From assembly GCA_014803765.1 (NCBI GenBank), contig JAAVBC010000027.1:1-60311 (forward strand): a DNA stretch of 60,311 bases. The letters are read 5' to 3'. This DNA comes from Bacteroides sp. (GTDB lineage Bacteria; Bacteroidota; Bacteroidia; Bacteroidales; Muribaculaceae). Under the pieces are notes generated by a model. It saw only the letters and a program-made list of their open reading frames with translations, was not told where the DNA came from and did not search any database. Positions 25,237 through 34,354 of the stretch are shown here, piece after piece; position 1 is the first letter of the stretch, and the number at the start of each line of letters is the position of its first letter. The position numbers and the translations under genes were made by a program.

Positions 25237-25277
25237 CGAAGTATTATAATCGAAGTATTATAGAGGTATTATAATAG
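25237..25277 (-). repeat. Three tandem TATAATAC units before the glycosidase start
   Basis: CGAAGTATTATAAT, CGAAGTATTATAGA and GGTATTATAATAG repeat with a 14-bp period, touching the start codon of the gene at 25236. It is a simple tandem array in the 54-bp gap after rnr. Confidence 0.7.
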
Positions 25278-25290
25278 CCGTCGTTTAAGT

Positions 25291-27531
25291 TTATTTTTTC
25301 TTGCCGCCACGCTTGCGCGGTGTGTTTCTGCCATGACTCTTATTGCGCTCCTTGCGGGGTTTGTTGGGATTCCCCTCATCCGAAATCAGAGCGAAATCGA
25401 GTTGCTTGCGATCAAGATCAGCGCGTGCAACCTGCACTTTCACCTTGTCACCGAGTGTATATTTGTTATGATGCGCTCTGCCGATCAGACAGTAGTTTTT
25501 CTCATCAAGCTCATAGTAATCATCATTCAGGTCGCGGACAGGCACGAGTCCTTCACACATATTCTCATCAAGCTCCACGTAGAATCCCCATTCCGTCACG
25601 CCTGAAATAACGCCTTCGTAGATTTCTCCCATCTTGGTCTGCATGAATTCTACCTGTTTGTAGCGTATCGAAGCCCTCTCGGCATTGGATGCGAGTTGCT
25701 CCATATCGGAAGAGTGCTTGCATTGCTCGTCGAGTTTCACCTTGTCGGCGGAGCGACCTCCATCGGCATACTTGGCAAGCAGACGATGCACCATCATGTC
25801 CGGGTATCGGCGAATCGGAGATGTGAAATGCGTATAGTAATCGAGTGCCAATCCATAGTGACCGATATTGTCGGTCGTGTAGACGGCTTTCGCCATTGAG
25901 CGGATTGCAAGGATAGAGAGCATATTTTCCTCCCCTTTCCCTTTAACGTCGCGGAGCAGACGATTCAGACCCTTGTTGACCTCTTTGGCTGTGCCTTCCG
26001 GATTCACGCGATAGCCGAAGCGTGAGGCGATATGTGAGAAGTTTGTGATCTTCTCCTGATCAGGTTTGTCATGCACCCGATACACGAAGTTTTTGGCTTT
26101 CTTCCCTTTTCCGACCTTACCGATGGATTCGGCTACAGTCAGATTGGCAAGGAGCATGAATTCCTCAATAAGCTTGTTGGCATCTTTGGATTCCTTGAAA
26201 TAAACACTGATAGGATGTCCGTTCTTATCGATTTCAAATCTCACTTCCGCGCGGTCGAATTCCAGCGCACCGGCGTCGTAACGTCTGCGGCGCAGTTTCT
26301 TCGCAAGCCCATCCAGGGTCAGCACCTCTTTGGAGAACTCTCCCTCTCCCGTTTCGATTATTTCCTGCGCTTCTTCGTATGTGAAGCGGCGATCAGACTT
26401 AATGACTGTCCTGCCTATGCGATAGTTGACGACGTGAGCATCCTTATCAAGCTCGAAGATTGCCGAGAAGGTCAGTTTCTCCTCATTCGGACGCAGAGAG
26501 CAGATGCCGTTGGAAAGGCGTTCAGGGAGCATCGGGATGGTGCGGTCTACGAGATAGACACTCGTAGCGCGCTGACGCGCCTCCTTGTCGATTATGGAAT
26601 GGGGAGTGACATAGTGAGTCACATCGGCAATGTGGACACCGACCTCCCAGTTGCCGTTGGCAAGCTGGCGGATGCTGAGTGCATCGTCGAAGTCCTTGGC
26701 ATCACGCGGGTCGATAGTGAAGGTTGTGACATTCCGGAAGTCTTCGCGTTTCGCCACTTCTTCAGGTGTGATTCCTGCATCTATCTTCTCGGCAGCCGCC
26801 TCCACATTTTCGGGATATTTGTAAGGGAGACCGAACTCGGCAAGAATAGCGTGCATTTCTGCGTTGTTCTCACCCTTCTTACCTAAGATATCGATAATCT
26901 CTCCGCGGGGGTTCATCTGATCATCGCTCCACTGAGTGATGCGGGCAATTACCTTGTCACCCGTCTTTCCCCCCTTAAGCTGCCGACGCGGAATGATAAT
27001 ATCCGCAGCCAGGAATTTGGAATCTGTCACTACAGCTGCGTAATTCTTCTCTACGTTCAGTGTGCCGATAAACACCTGATCCTTGACTTCCAGAATTTCG
27101 AGCACTTTTGCCTCTGTGTCCTTTCCGGGCACGGCTGCCGAAATTTCCACTCTTACCTTATCGCCGTTGAGAGCATGCATTGAATTGCGCTCTGCCACCA
27201 TTATCTGCTCTTCGCCATCATTGATGATGACGGCATTCTTGCCATTGGCACGACGCACGAATATACCTTCTGTCTCCGAGGCGCGCGTCGCAGCAGCTCT
27301 ATATTTCCCGAGACTTACCTCAATTATATTTTCAGCAGCGACGAGTTCATCCAGCATATTGAGCACATCCAGACGCGCGCGTTTATCAGTCACGTCTATG
27401 CCGAATGCAATCTGTTTATAATTGAAAGCCTGTGATTTATTCGCTTTCAGAAATGACATTATCTTGTCCCGGAGATCTGCTTTCTTCAGCCTTCCTCCAG
27501 CGTTACGTTCTTTTAAAGTTTTGGTATTCAT
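25291..27531 (-). CDS. rnr: Ribonuclease R
   Basis: A 746-residue processive 3'-5' exoribonuclease degrading structured RNA. Domain order is an N-terminal helical region (about 1-75), cold-shock domains (about 80-225), the RNB catalytic domain (about 255-590) with the metal-binding Asp cluster in TIDPRDAKDFDDALSI, an S1 domain (about 635-720; YEGVISGVTEWGFYVEL) and a Lys/Arg-rich tail. Length and order match RNase R. It faces the same way as uvrC, with a 177-bp gap containing a cre-like palindrome at 27655. Confidence 0.96.
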   Translation of the reverse strand: MNTKTLKERNAGGRLKKADLRDKIMSFLKANKSQAFNYKQIAFGIDVTDKRARLDVLNMLDELVAAENIIEVSLGKYRAAATRASETEGIFVRRANGKNAVIINDGEEQIMVAERNSMHALNGDKVRVEISAAVPGKDTEAKVLEILEVKDQVFIGTLNVEKNYAAVVTDSKFLAADIIIPRRQLKGGKTGDKVIARITQWSDDQMNPRGEIIDILGKKGENNAEMHAILAEFGLPYKYPENVEAAAEKIDAGITPEEVAKREDFRNVTTFTIDPRDAKDFDDALSIRQLANGNWEVGVHIADVTHYVTPHSIIDKEARQRATSVYLVDRTIPMLPERLSNGICSLRPNEEKLTFSAIFELDKDAHVVNYRIGRTVIKSDRRFTYEEAQEIIETGEGEFSKEVLTLDGLAKKLRRRRYDAGALEFDRAEVRFEIDKNGHPISVYFKESKDANKLIEEFMLLANLTVAESIGKVGKGKKAKNFVYRVHDKPDQEKITNFSHIASRFGYRVNPEGTAKEVNKGLNRLLRDVKGKGEENMLSILAIRSMAKAVYTTDNIGHYGLALDYYTHFTSPIRRYPDMMVHRLLAKYADGGRSADKVKLDEQCKHSSDMEQLASNAERASIRYKQVEFMQTKMGEIYEGVISGVTEWGFYVELDENMCEGLVPVRDLNDDYYELDEKNYCLIGRAHHNKYTLGDKVKVQVARADLDRKQLDFALISDEGNPNKPRKERNKSHGRNTPRKRGGKKK

Positions 27532-27654
27532 ATAGTATTTTACTTATTTTCAGGGTTATATATTAATTTTCGGGTTATCTACAGATTTATAGCGGACTTC
27601 TCGATCAAGGCGTATAGCCTTCTTATGTACACAAATTTTTATTTGCTACTATAT

Positions 27655-27668
27655 TGTAAACGCTTACA
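27655..27668. promoter_or_regulatory. LacI-type/cre-like palindrome
   Basis: TGTAAACGCTTACA fits the TGWAANCGNTNWCA pattern bound by LacI-family regulators. It lies between uvrC and rnr on the minus strand, about 125 bp before the rnr start. Binding is unproven. Confidence 0.3.
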
Positions 27669-27708
27669 TATAGGGGTTTTATTGTCAATAGTTTGATTTT
27701 TATCTTCA

Positions 27709-29634
27709 TCAAGTCTGATTTTTATCCTCAGCATGGAAGTAATCATAGATAATTTTCCCTTTTGCTTTTCCGACAACGTCCTGTATATCTGACAATTCTG
27801 CCTCTTTCACTCGTTTCAGACTCTTGAACGCCTGCATCAGGGTCTTCTGAGTTGCCTCGCCGACACCCTTAATTGCATCCAGCTCTGAGCGAACCTGCCC
27901 TTTTGAACGTCGGTCGCGATGATGGGTAATGCCGAATCTGTGCGCCTCATCACGCATGTGCTGTATGACACGCAGAGATCTGGATTTTTTGTCGATGTAG
28001 AGAGGAAGTGAATCCCCCGGAAAATAGATTTCTTCAAGGCGCTTGGCAATACCTGCGAGCGCAACCTGACCGCGGATGCCCATTTCGTCAAAAGCCTCCA
28101 CGGCGGCACTTAATTGCCCCTTGCCGCCATCGACGACTACAAGCTGAGGCAGCTCTTCTCCCTCTGCCATCAGGCGTGTATAGCGTCTGTGGAGCACTTC
28201 CTTCATTGACGCGAAATCATCCGGACCTTCCACCGTCTTTATGATGAAATGACGATAATCGCGTTTCGAGGGTTTGCCGTTGCGAAACACCACACAACTG
28301 GAGACAGGATTTGTGCCCTGGATGTTCGAGTTATCGAAACATTCAATATGTGTCGGCAGTACACTCAGACGGAAATCCTGCTTCATCTGTTCCATAAGTT
28401 CTTTGGTGCTCTTTTCAGGATCGACACTTTCAAGCTGCTTCTCCCTATCCGCCATATATTGCCGCGCATTCTTCATTCCGACTTCAAGAATCTTCTTTTT
28501 ATCCCCTCTCTGCGGAATTATGAATTCCACACCCTTGAACTCCACGTCAGGCATGAACGGGACTATTACTTTATCAAATTTTCTGTCAAAGCGTCTGCCG
28601 ATTTCGCTTATAGCCATTGAGAGAATCTCTGCAGGAGTCTCTGCAAGCCTGCGCTTGAATTCAAGATTCAGGCTCTGCACGACCGCCCCTCTGTGGAGAT
28701 GCATGAAGCAGACGAATGCCGTAGTCGCAGTCTCGACGTAAGCGAACATATCGACATCCTCTTCTTCCGTGCGGGCGATTACGGATTTGGCATTATATTT
28801 TGTGACAGCTTCATATTTTTCCTTCACAACCTGTGCTTCCTCAAATTTCCAATCCTCAGCGAGTCTTTCCATCTCTTCCTTGAGATGGCGTTCAAGCATT
28901 ATTGTCTCTCCTTTCAGTATCTGACAGACTTTTCCAATCATCTCATTGTAGTCCTCCTGATTGACGAGTCCACGGCATGCCCCTCCGCATTTCTTTATAT
29001 GATAATCGAGGCAAAGAGAAAATTTATTACGCGCTATCCCTTTTTCATCGAGATAATGCCTGCAACTGCGAATCGGGAATATTTCGCGAATCAGCTGCAA
29101 TACGACCTTTGCCGACTGCTGATTGGAATAGGGTCCGAAATATCTCCCTGCCTCCCCTTTCGTGCGTGTCATGAAGACACGCGGAAAGGGTTCTTTGGTC
29201 ACTACAATCCAAGGATAGGATTTGTCATCTTTCAACAACACATTATAGCGCGGCTGATACTCTTTAATCATCGCGTTCTCCAGATGCAGGGCATCTTCTT
29301 CGGAGGCAACGACGATGAAACGCATATCTACTATATTTCTTACGAGGAGATTCGTGCGGATGGAATCATGCCGACGATTGAAATATGATGAGACACGCCT
29401 CTTCAGACGCTTTGCCTTGCCGACGTAAATCACCTGCCCGTGGCGATCCAGATACATATACACTCCGGGAGATTCCGGGAGTGCAAGAATTTTTCTGCGC
29501 AGGTTTTCTCCCGGACGATTATCACGCAAATCTTCGGGCGTGCGATCAGGAGTGATTTCAAGTCCGAAACCACCGCTTTCATCGATTGTTCTGCCGAATC
29601 CGGCAAGTATCTCTTCAATCTTTTTCTCTTCCAT
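27709..29634 (-). CDS. uvrC: UvrABC system protein C
   Basis: A 641-residue excision nuclease subunit making both incisions in nucleotide excision repair. A GIY-YIG domain for the 3' incision lies at about residues 50-130 (PGVYMYLDRHGQVIYVGKAK). A UvrB-interacting UVR motif lies near 240-270. The RNase H-like domain for the 5' incision covers about 420-570 (CFDNSNIQG, VVVDGGKGQL, DEAHRFGITHHR). A C-terminal helix-hairpin-helix (about 580-635; LDAIKGVGEATQKTLMQAF) completes it. Length is normal. No partner genes are nearby. Confidence 0.97.
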   Translation of the reverse strand: MEEKKIEEILAGFGRTIDESGGFGLEITPDRTPEDLRDNRPGENLRRKILALPESPGVYMYLDRHGQVIYVGKAKRLKRRVSSYFNRRHDSIRTNLLVRNIVDMRFIVVASEEDALHLENAMIKEYQPRYNVLLKDDKSYPWIVVTKEPFPRVFMTRTKGEAGRYFGPYSNQQSAKVVLQLIREIFPIRSCRHYLDEKGIARNKFSLCLDYHIKKCGGACRGLVNQEDYNEMIGKVCQILKGETIMLERHLKEEMERLAEDWKFEEAQVVKEKYEAVTKYNAKSVIARTEEEDVDMFAYVETATTAFVCFMHLHRGAVVQSLNLEFKRRLAETPAEILSMAISEIGRRFDRKFDKVIVPFMPDVEFKGVEFIIPQRGDKKKILEVGMKNARQYMADREKQLESVDPEKSTKELMEQMKQDFRLSVLPTHIECFDNSNIQGTNPVSSCVVFRNGKPSKRDYRHFIIKTVEGPDDFASMKEVLHRRYTRLMAEGEELPQLVVVDGGKGQLSAAVEAFDEMGIRGQVALAGIAKRLEEIYFPGDSLPLYIDKKSRSLRVIQHMRDEAHRFGITHHRDRRSKGQVRSELDAIKGVGEATQKTLMQAFKSLKRVKEAELSDIQDVVGKAKGKIIYDYFHAEDKNQT

Positions 29635-29750
29635 CGAATATTTTTGTGTTAATGCGTCCTGAGATTAATTTCATTATTCCATCATTTATAACAACGCCCA
29701 TTCCCGATTTTCTTATTAAAAGTTAAAAAGAAAAACGCCCGATAAAGTCC

Positions 29751-29799
29751 CCAAAAAGAAAAAACACTCCGAAATGATGCGCAGATCATTTCGGAGTGT
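29751..29799 (-). terminator. Terminator downstream of apt
   Basis: A perfect stem, ACACTCCGAAATGAT (29764-29778) with ATCATTTCGGAGTGT (29785-29799), followed on the minus strand by TTTTTTCTTTTT. A textbook intrinsic terminator for the apt transcript. Confidence 0.93.
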
Positions 29800-29821
29800 C
29801 ATGATTGCTGACTGATGCAGC

Positions 29822-30346
29822 TTAATATTTGAGAAGGGATGTGATTTCGCAATCCTTGGGAAGATTCTCTCTGCCGTTGAGCGCAGTCAATTCTACGATA
29901 AAGTTGATGTAGATTTTCTTCGGGTTCATCGATTTTACGAGCTGATATGCCGCATTCATCGTGCCGCCGGTAGCGAGCAGGTCGTCATGCAGAACGACGA
30001 TGTCATCAGATGTGATGGCATCGCTATGGAGTTCGATTGTATCTACGCCATATTCTTTCGCATAGGAAGCTTTGATAGTGACGGAGGGGAGTTTACCCGG
30101 TTTGCGCGCGGGCACAAATCCGCATCCAAGCTCATATGCCAGGATACTTCCTCCGATGAAACCGCGACTTTCTATACCGACCACCTTTGTCACACCCTTA
30201 TCTTTGTAAAGGTCTGCCATTGCTTCGCTCATCACATGGAGAGCTTCGCCATTCTTAATCATTGTCGTCAGATCGCGGAACACAATCCCCTTCGAGGGGA
30301 AATCAGGCACATCGCGAATCGTAGCCTTCAGTTCTTCAAGTTGCAT
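29822..30346 (-). CDS. apt: Adenine phosphoribosyltransferase
   Basis: Purine salvage enzyme that makes AMP from adenine and PRPP. It has 174 residues, the usual length. The PRPP-binding loop is VVLHDDLLATGGTMNAA (about residues 120-136), and GIESRGFIGG and FVPARKPGKLP are adenine-specific family segments. It is cytoplasmic. It lies downstream of mnmG on the same strand, separated by 143-183 bp of AT-rich DNA that contains the parS-like site, and ends at a strong terminator. It might salvage adenine released from imported DNA, but it is not in that operon. Confidence 0.97.
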   Translation of the reverse strand: MQLEELKATIRDVPDFPSKGIVFRDLTTMIKNGEALHVMSEAMADLYKDKGVTKVVGIESRGFIGGSILAYELGCGFVPARKPGKLPSVTIKASYAKEYGVDTIELHSDAITSDDIVVLHDDLLATGGTMNAAYQLVKSMNPKKIYINFIVELTALNGRENLPKDCEITSLLKY

Positions 30347-30501
30347 AATTGTTTTAGTTTTTAGGTTTATCTAATTTTAACTTATTTTTTAAATTTTATC
30401 CGATTTCATCGAAGATTTTAAGGTGTTTTCGGAGCACTCTCCTTCGACGCCGAATTCGATGATTCCACACTCTAAAGTGCTGTAACACCACGTTTCATGA
30501 A

Positions 30502-30517
30502 TGTTCCACGTGAAACA
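30502..30517. promoter_or_regulatory. parS-like centromere site
   Basis: TGTTCCACGTGAAACA is an exact match to the ParB-binding consensus TGTTNCACGTGAAACA. It sits in the gap between mnmG and apt. In many bacteria parS sites cluster near the origin and next to mnmG (gidA). A 16-bp site of this type is rare by chance. Confidence 0.85.
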
Positions 30518-30529
30518 CTCCGGCGGAAA

Positions 30530-32491
30530 TCAACGCCCGTGAAGCATGAGCAGAATATTTATATCCGCAGGCGAAACACCCGGGATTCTTGACGCCTGAC
30601 CAAGTGTCTCCGGGCGATGCAGACTAAGCTTCTGGCGAGCCTCTGTACTCAGCGCTTTCATCGAATTATAATCTATATCTTTCTTCAATCGGATGTCCTC
30701 AAGACGCATCGTCTTCTCTGCCAATTCCCTTTCGCGAATGATATATCCGTCATACTTGAGGAGAATCTCTGCAGCTTCCGCAATCTCATACCCCCTACCC
30801 TCGGGAAGAGCGTGAAGCCTTTTATCAAGACGTGGAGAAATTTCACGAAGCATCTGAAGATTCAATTGAGGGCGTTTCAAAAGTTCCACAAGACGGAGCC
30901 CGGCAGTCAACGGGGTCGTCCCTTTGGACTCCAACCATTGATTCACTTTCTCAGAGGGGCTGACCTTTTCTCGTTTTAAAAACTCGATAAGTTCATCGCG
31001 CGCATCTCGCTTTTCAACCATTGCCCCATAACGCTTCTCGTCAGCCAATCCAATTTCATATCCGATCGGTGTCAACCGCATATCAGCATCGTCCTGACGA
31101 AGCAAAATGCGATATTCAGCGCGGGAAGTAAACATTCGATATGGCTCATCCACACCCTTTATCACAAGGTCGTCGATAAGCACTCCAATATACGCCTGAT
31201 CGCGCTTGAGTACTAACGGCTTCTCTCCTTTAGCATCTCGCGCTGCGTTGATTCCTGCCATCAAGCCCTGCGCAGCAGCCTCCTCATAACCGGTCGTGCC
31301 GTTAACCTGACCCGCGAAATAGAGACCCTTAACAAGCTTCGTTTCGAGAGAATGATTCAGCTGGGTCGGAGGAAAATAATCATACTCGATCGCATATCCC
31401 GGACGATAGAAATGCACATTTCTCAGAGACGGAATAGACTGCAAAGACTTAAGCTGCACCTCCCATGGGAGAGAACTTGAGAAGCCGTTGATGTAATATT
31501 CATCCGTAGTCTCCCCCTCCGGTTCGAGAAATAACTGATGACTATCCTTATCTGCAAAGGTCACAATCTTAGTCTCTATCGAAGGACAATAACGCGGACC
31601 GATGCTCTGAATATCGCCATTATAGAGGGGGGAATCGGCAAGATTATCATGTAGAATGCGATGAGACTCGGGATTCGTATGAGTAGTGAAACAAGGGCGC
31701 ACATTCAATCCTCTGGCTACATTCGGCAGAAATGAAAACTTATGAGGATCGCGACTCTCGGGAGTGACAGCGCAGGGATTAGAAATATTCTTTATATCCC
31801 CTACGGGATCATCACCATCCTGACGTTCGCAGAGTGTAAAATCAATTGATTTACCCGAAATACGTGCCGGGGTGCCGGTCTTCATTCTCCCGACCTCAAA
31901 CCCGATTTCAGCCAATTGCGCCGTAATACCCTCGGAGGAGGATTCTGAGATTCTTCCCCCTTTAACCTTAGTGGAGCCGAAGTGCATCAACCCTCCGAGG
32001 AATGTGCCGGCAGTCAGGACAACATGAGCGGCATAGAAGCTCATTCCAAGATCGGTCGTCACACCTTTTATCCGGTATTTCGCATCCTCCGAATCCTCTA
32101 CAGGCTCCATTATCAACTCCTTTACCATTCCCTGAAATAATTCAAGATTCGGGGTTGCATCAAGAATCCTGCGCCATTCATCAATAAATCGAGTGCGATC
32201 AGACTGCACTCTGGGCGACCATACAGCCGGACCTTTCGAACGATTAAGCATACGGAATTGAATGGCACTCAGATCGGCGACGATTCCCGTCTGACCACCT
32301 AAAGCGTCAATCTCACGCACAATCTGACCCTTTGCAATCCCGCCGATGGCAGGATTACACGACATCTGAGCGACTCGGTTCAGATCCGCCGTAATCAGCA
32401 ATGTCGAAGCCCCAAGCCTGCCAGCAGCTGCCGCCGCTTCACATCCGGCATGACCGGCTCCGACTACTATCACATCGTAATTAAATTTCAT
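30530..32491 (-). CDS. mnmG: tRNA uridine-5-carboxymethylaminomethyl modification enzyme MnmG
   Basis: FAD enzyme that, with MnmE, modifies the wobble uridine of certain tRNAs. The start chosen is ATG at 32491 (MKFNYDVIVVGAGHAG), giving 653 residues; a 17-codon upstream extension has no FAD-binding character and lies inside ybeY. The dinucleotide-binding GAGHAGCEAAAAAGRLG is at residues 11-27. CNPAIGGIAKGQ, the long signature G[GA]LMH...TGTP region and the C-terminal MnmE-binding helices are present. It overlaps the ybeY stop by 11 bp, so the pair is coupled. Confidence 0.97.
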   Translation of the reverse strand: MKFNYDVIVVGAGHAGCEAAAAAGRLGASTLLITADLNRVAQMSCNPAIGGIAKGQIVREIDALGGQTGIVADLSAIQFRMLNRSKGPAVWSPRVQSDRTRFIDEWRRILDATPNLELFQGMVKELIMEPVEDSEDAKYRIKGVTTDLGMSFYAAHVVLTAGTFLGGLMHFGSTKVKGGRISESSSEGITAQLAEIGFEVGRMKTGTPARISGKSIDFTLCERQDGDDPVGDIKNISNPCAVTPESRDPHKFSFLPNVARGLNVRPCFTTHTNPESHRILHDNLADSPLYNGDIQSIGPRYCPSIETKIVTFADKDSHQLFLEPEGETTDEYYINGFSSSLPWEVQLKSLQSIPSLRNVHFYRPGYAIEYDYFPPTQLNHSLETKLVKGLYFAGQVNGTTGYEEAAAQGLMAGINAARDAKGEKPLVLKRDQAYIGVLIDDLVIKGVDEPYRMFTSRAEYRILLRQDDADMRLTPIGYEIGLADEKRYGAMVEKRDARDELIEFLKREKVSPSEKVNQWLESKGTTPLTAGLRLVELLKRPQLNLQMLREISPRLDKRLHALPEGRGYEIAEAAEILLKYDGYIIRERELAEKTMRLEDIRLKKDIDYNSMKALSTEARQKLSLHRPETLGQASRIPGVSPADINILLMLHGR

Positions 32492-32900
32492 CGTATAATG
32501 CAAGTGCCTTATCTTCTGCTGCTTCCATCTTTTCTCTCTCACCCGGCTCCTTATCCTTCAATCCGCAGAGATGCAAAACCCCATGTATGATAACCCTATG
32601 AAGCTCACGCGAATAGGGGACACCGAGTGATTCTGCATTTGAAGCGACAGTGTCAAGAGATATTAGCATATCTCCCCCAATTTTCTTTCCGAGAGTATAA
32701 TCGAATGTGATTATATCCGTATAATAATTATGTCCGAGAAATTCTATGTTTGTCTTAAGAATTGCATCATCATTACAAAATCGATAACACAGATTCCCGA
32801 CAAGCTTGTCATAGCTCCCCGCGACTGCCGAAATCCATTTCGAAATCTTAGCAGTGTCAATAGTCGGCATCTCAACGCCGTCCACTTGAAATTCTACCAT
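32481..32900 (-). CDS. ybeY: Endoribonuclease YbeY
   Basis: A 139-residue zinc endoribonuclease for 16S rRNA 3' maturation and ribosome quality control. The metal motif HGVLHLCGLKDK (about residues 108-119) keeps the first two His; the third His of the common HxxxHxxGxDH form is replaced in the Lys-Asp-Lys segment, a variant also usual in Bacteroidetes. The upstream part has TDIITFDY. A TATATTTG box at 32983-32990 on the minus strand fits its promoter. The next gene, mnmG, starts within its last codons. Confidence 0.92.
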   Translation of the reverse strand: MVEFQVDGVEMPTIDTAKISKWISAVAGSYDKLVGNLCYRFCNDDAILKTNIEFLGHNYYTDIITFDYTLGKKIGGDMLISLDTVASNAESLGVPYSRELHRVIIHGVLHLCGLKDKEPGEREKMEAAEDKALALYDEI

Positions 32901-33382
32901 TTCTTTTCGTATTTATAAATTCTTGTGATGACAAAAAATCAAGCACAAAGTCGTGCGCACTTGAATAAATTGTTTTAACTTGCAAATATACATAATTTTT
33001 TCCATTATTCCTCCTCCGGCTTCAAATTGCCTCATAATTGATTTTCTGAGACAATCTTTCGACAATATCTCAAAATCCGGCTTCTAAATGCAGTCTCCCC
33101 ATTCACCTGTCAATAACTTTCATATTTATCTATATATCAACACAATAATACTAAAGCACGCCATTCTTAAGGCTTCTACAATCGAATATTCTCTTTCGTT
33201 TGACTAATTATACATGATTTCAGGCTTCTCAACCGACTTTTTTTCGTTTACATTTATGACAAGAAGGGATATATAAGTGGTAGAAATTTTGAGGTAACAA
33301 AAAAAATCTTAAAAAATGTTTTTCACATTATCAATTCACGAAGGTTTTTCACTAACTTTACATTTCAAATAGAAAATTCACA
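32901..33382. other. Divergent AT-rich intergenic region between ybeY and rsmH
   Basis: No gene seen in about 480 bp; this is where mraZ would normally stand. It holds a minus-strand -7 box for ybeY (32983-32990), a weak plus-strand -7-like TAACTTTA for rsmH (33353-33360), and a pair of direct repeats TCCGGCTTCnAAnTGC (near 33016 and 33076) that bracket a TGAGA...TCTCA inverted repeat. Confidence 0.6.
32983..32990 (-). promoter_or_regulatory. -7 box for ybeY-mnmG
   Basis: Reverse complement TATATTTG fits TAnnTTTG, 83 bp before the ybeY start. No clear -33 partner. Confidence 0.4.
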
Positions 33383-34309
33383 ATGCAAGATAATTCTGAC
33401 ACTATAATATATCACACTCCCGTGCTCTTTGAAGAATCAATCAGAGCACTGGATATTCATCCCGACGGGATTTACGCGGACTCCACATTTGGGGGTGGCG
33501 GACACTCGCGCGGCATCATCACCCGGCTCTCCCCTGCCGGACACCTCTACGGATTTGATCAGGATGTCGATGCCATTGAGAACGCTCTTCCGGATGAGAA
33601 CTTCACATTTGTCAGATCCAATTTTGAATTCATGCCGAATTTCTTAAGATTTTACGGCGTGGACAAGGTGGATGGGATTCTGGCAGATCTCGGAGTATCC
33701 TCCCATCATTTTGATGATGCCGAAAGAGGATTCTCTTTTCGTGCGGACGCTCCGCTTGATATGCGCATGAATCGCCGCGCACCTCTGACGGCAGCCGACA
33801 TAATCAACGACAGCAGCGAAGATGAACTGATACGTATATTCCGTCTGGGCTCCGACCTTAATAATATAAAGGGATTTGCCAAAGCTATCATAAAGAAAAG
33901 GGGAGAACACCCTATTCTGACCACTACGGAATTGATATCCGCTGTCAGTCCGTTGATTAATCCCCGGAGTGAGAAAAAGGATCTTGCACAAGTGTTTCAA
34001 GCCCTGCGCATAGCTGTGAATAAAGAGATGGATGTCCTAATCCGTTTCCTTCAGTCTGCGTCAGAAATGCTACGCCCGGGAGGAAGACTCGCCGTCATAA
34101 CATATCATTCCCTTGAAGACAGGCTTGTAAAAAATCTTATGAAGACCGGCAATGTGGAGGGGAAAGTGGATAAAGACTTTTTCGGAAAGGTCTCTACCCC
34201 CTGGAAACTGATCACCCGCTCCCCCATCACTCCGACCCCGGAAGAACTCGAACGGAATCCGCGGGCGCGAAGCGCCAAGCTGCGTGTAGCCGAGCTCCTG
34301 CCTCAATAA
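33383..34309 (+). CDS. rsmH: 16S rRNA (cytosine-1402-N4)-methyltransferase
   Basis: A 308-residue SAM-dependent methyltransferase (also called MraW) that opens the division and wall cluster. DSTFGGGGHSRGII (about residues 33-46) is the SAM-binding motif I of the family; DLGVSSHHFDDAERGFSF and the C-terminal TYHSLEDRLVKNLM are signature segments. The gene usually follows mraZ; here mraZ is missing and rsmH begins the transcript after a 480-bp gap. ftsL follows 45 bp later. Confidence 0.96.
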   Translation: MQDNSDTIIYHTPVLFEESIRALDIHPDGIYADSTFGGGGHSRGIITRLSPAGHLYGFDQDVDAIENALPDENFTFVRSNFEFMPNFLRFYGVDKVDGILADLGVSSHHFDDAERGFSFRADAPLDMRMNRRAPLTAADIINDSSEDELIRIFRLGSDLNNIKGFAKAIIKKRGEHPILTTTELISAVSPLINPRSEKKDLAQVFQALRIAVNKEMDVLIRFLQSASEMLRPGGRLAVITYHSLEDRLVKNLMKTGNVEGKVDKDFFGKVSTPWKLITRSPITPTPEELERNPRARSAKLRVAELLPQ

Positions 34310-34354
34310 TCTTTTTTCGATAACGCGCAAGTAAAAAGAAAACTCCTCGGGAAA

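Noticed and set aside
32492-32542. N-terminal extension of mnmG
   Set aside because: The FAD-binding strand begins a few residues after the ATG at 32491, as in the family.
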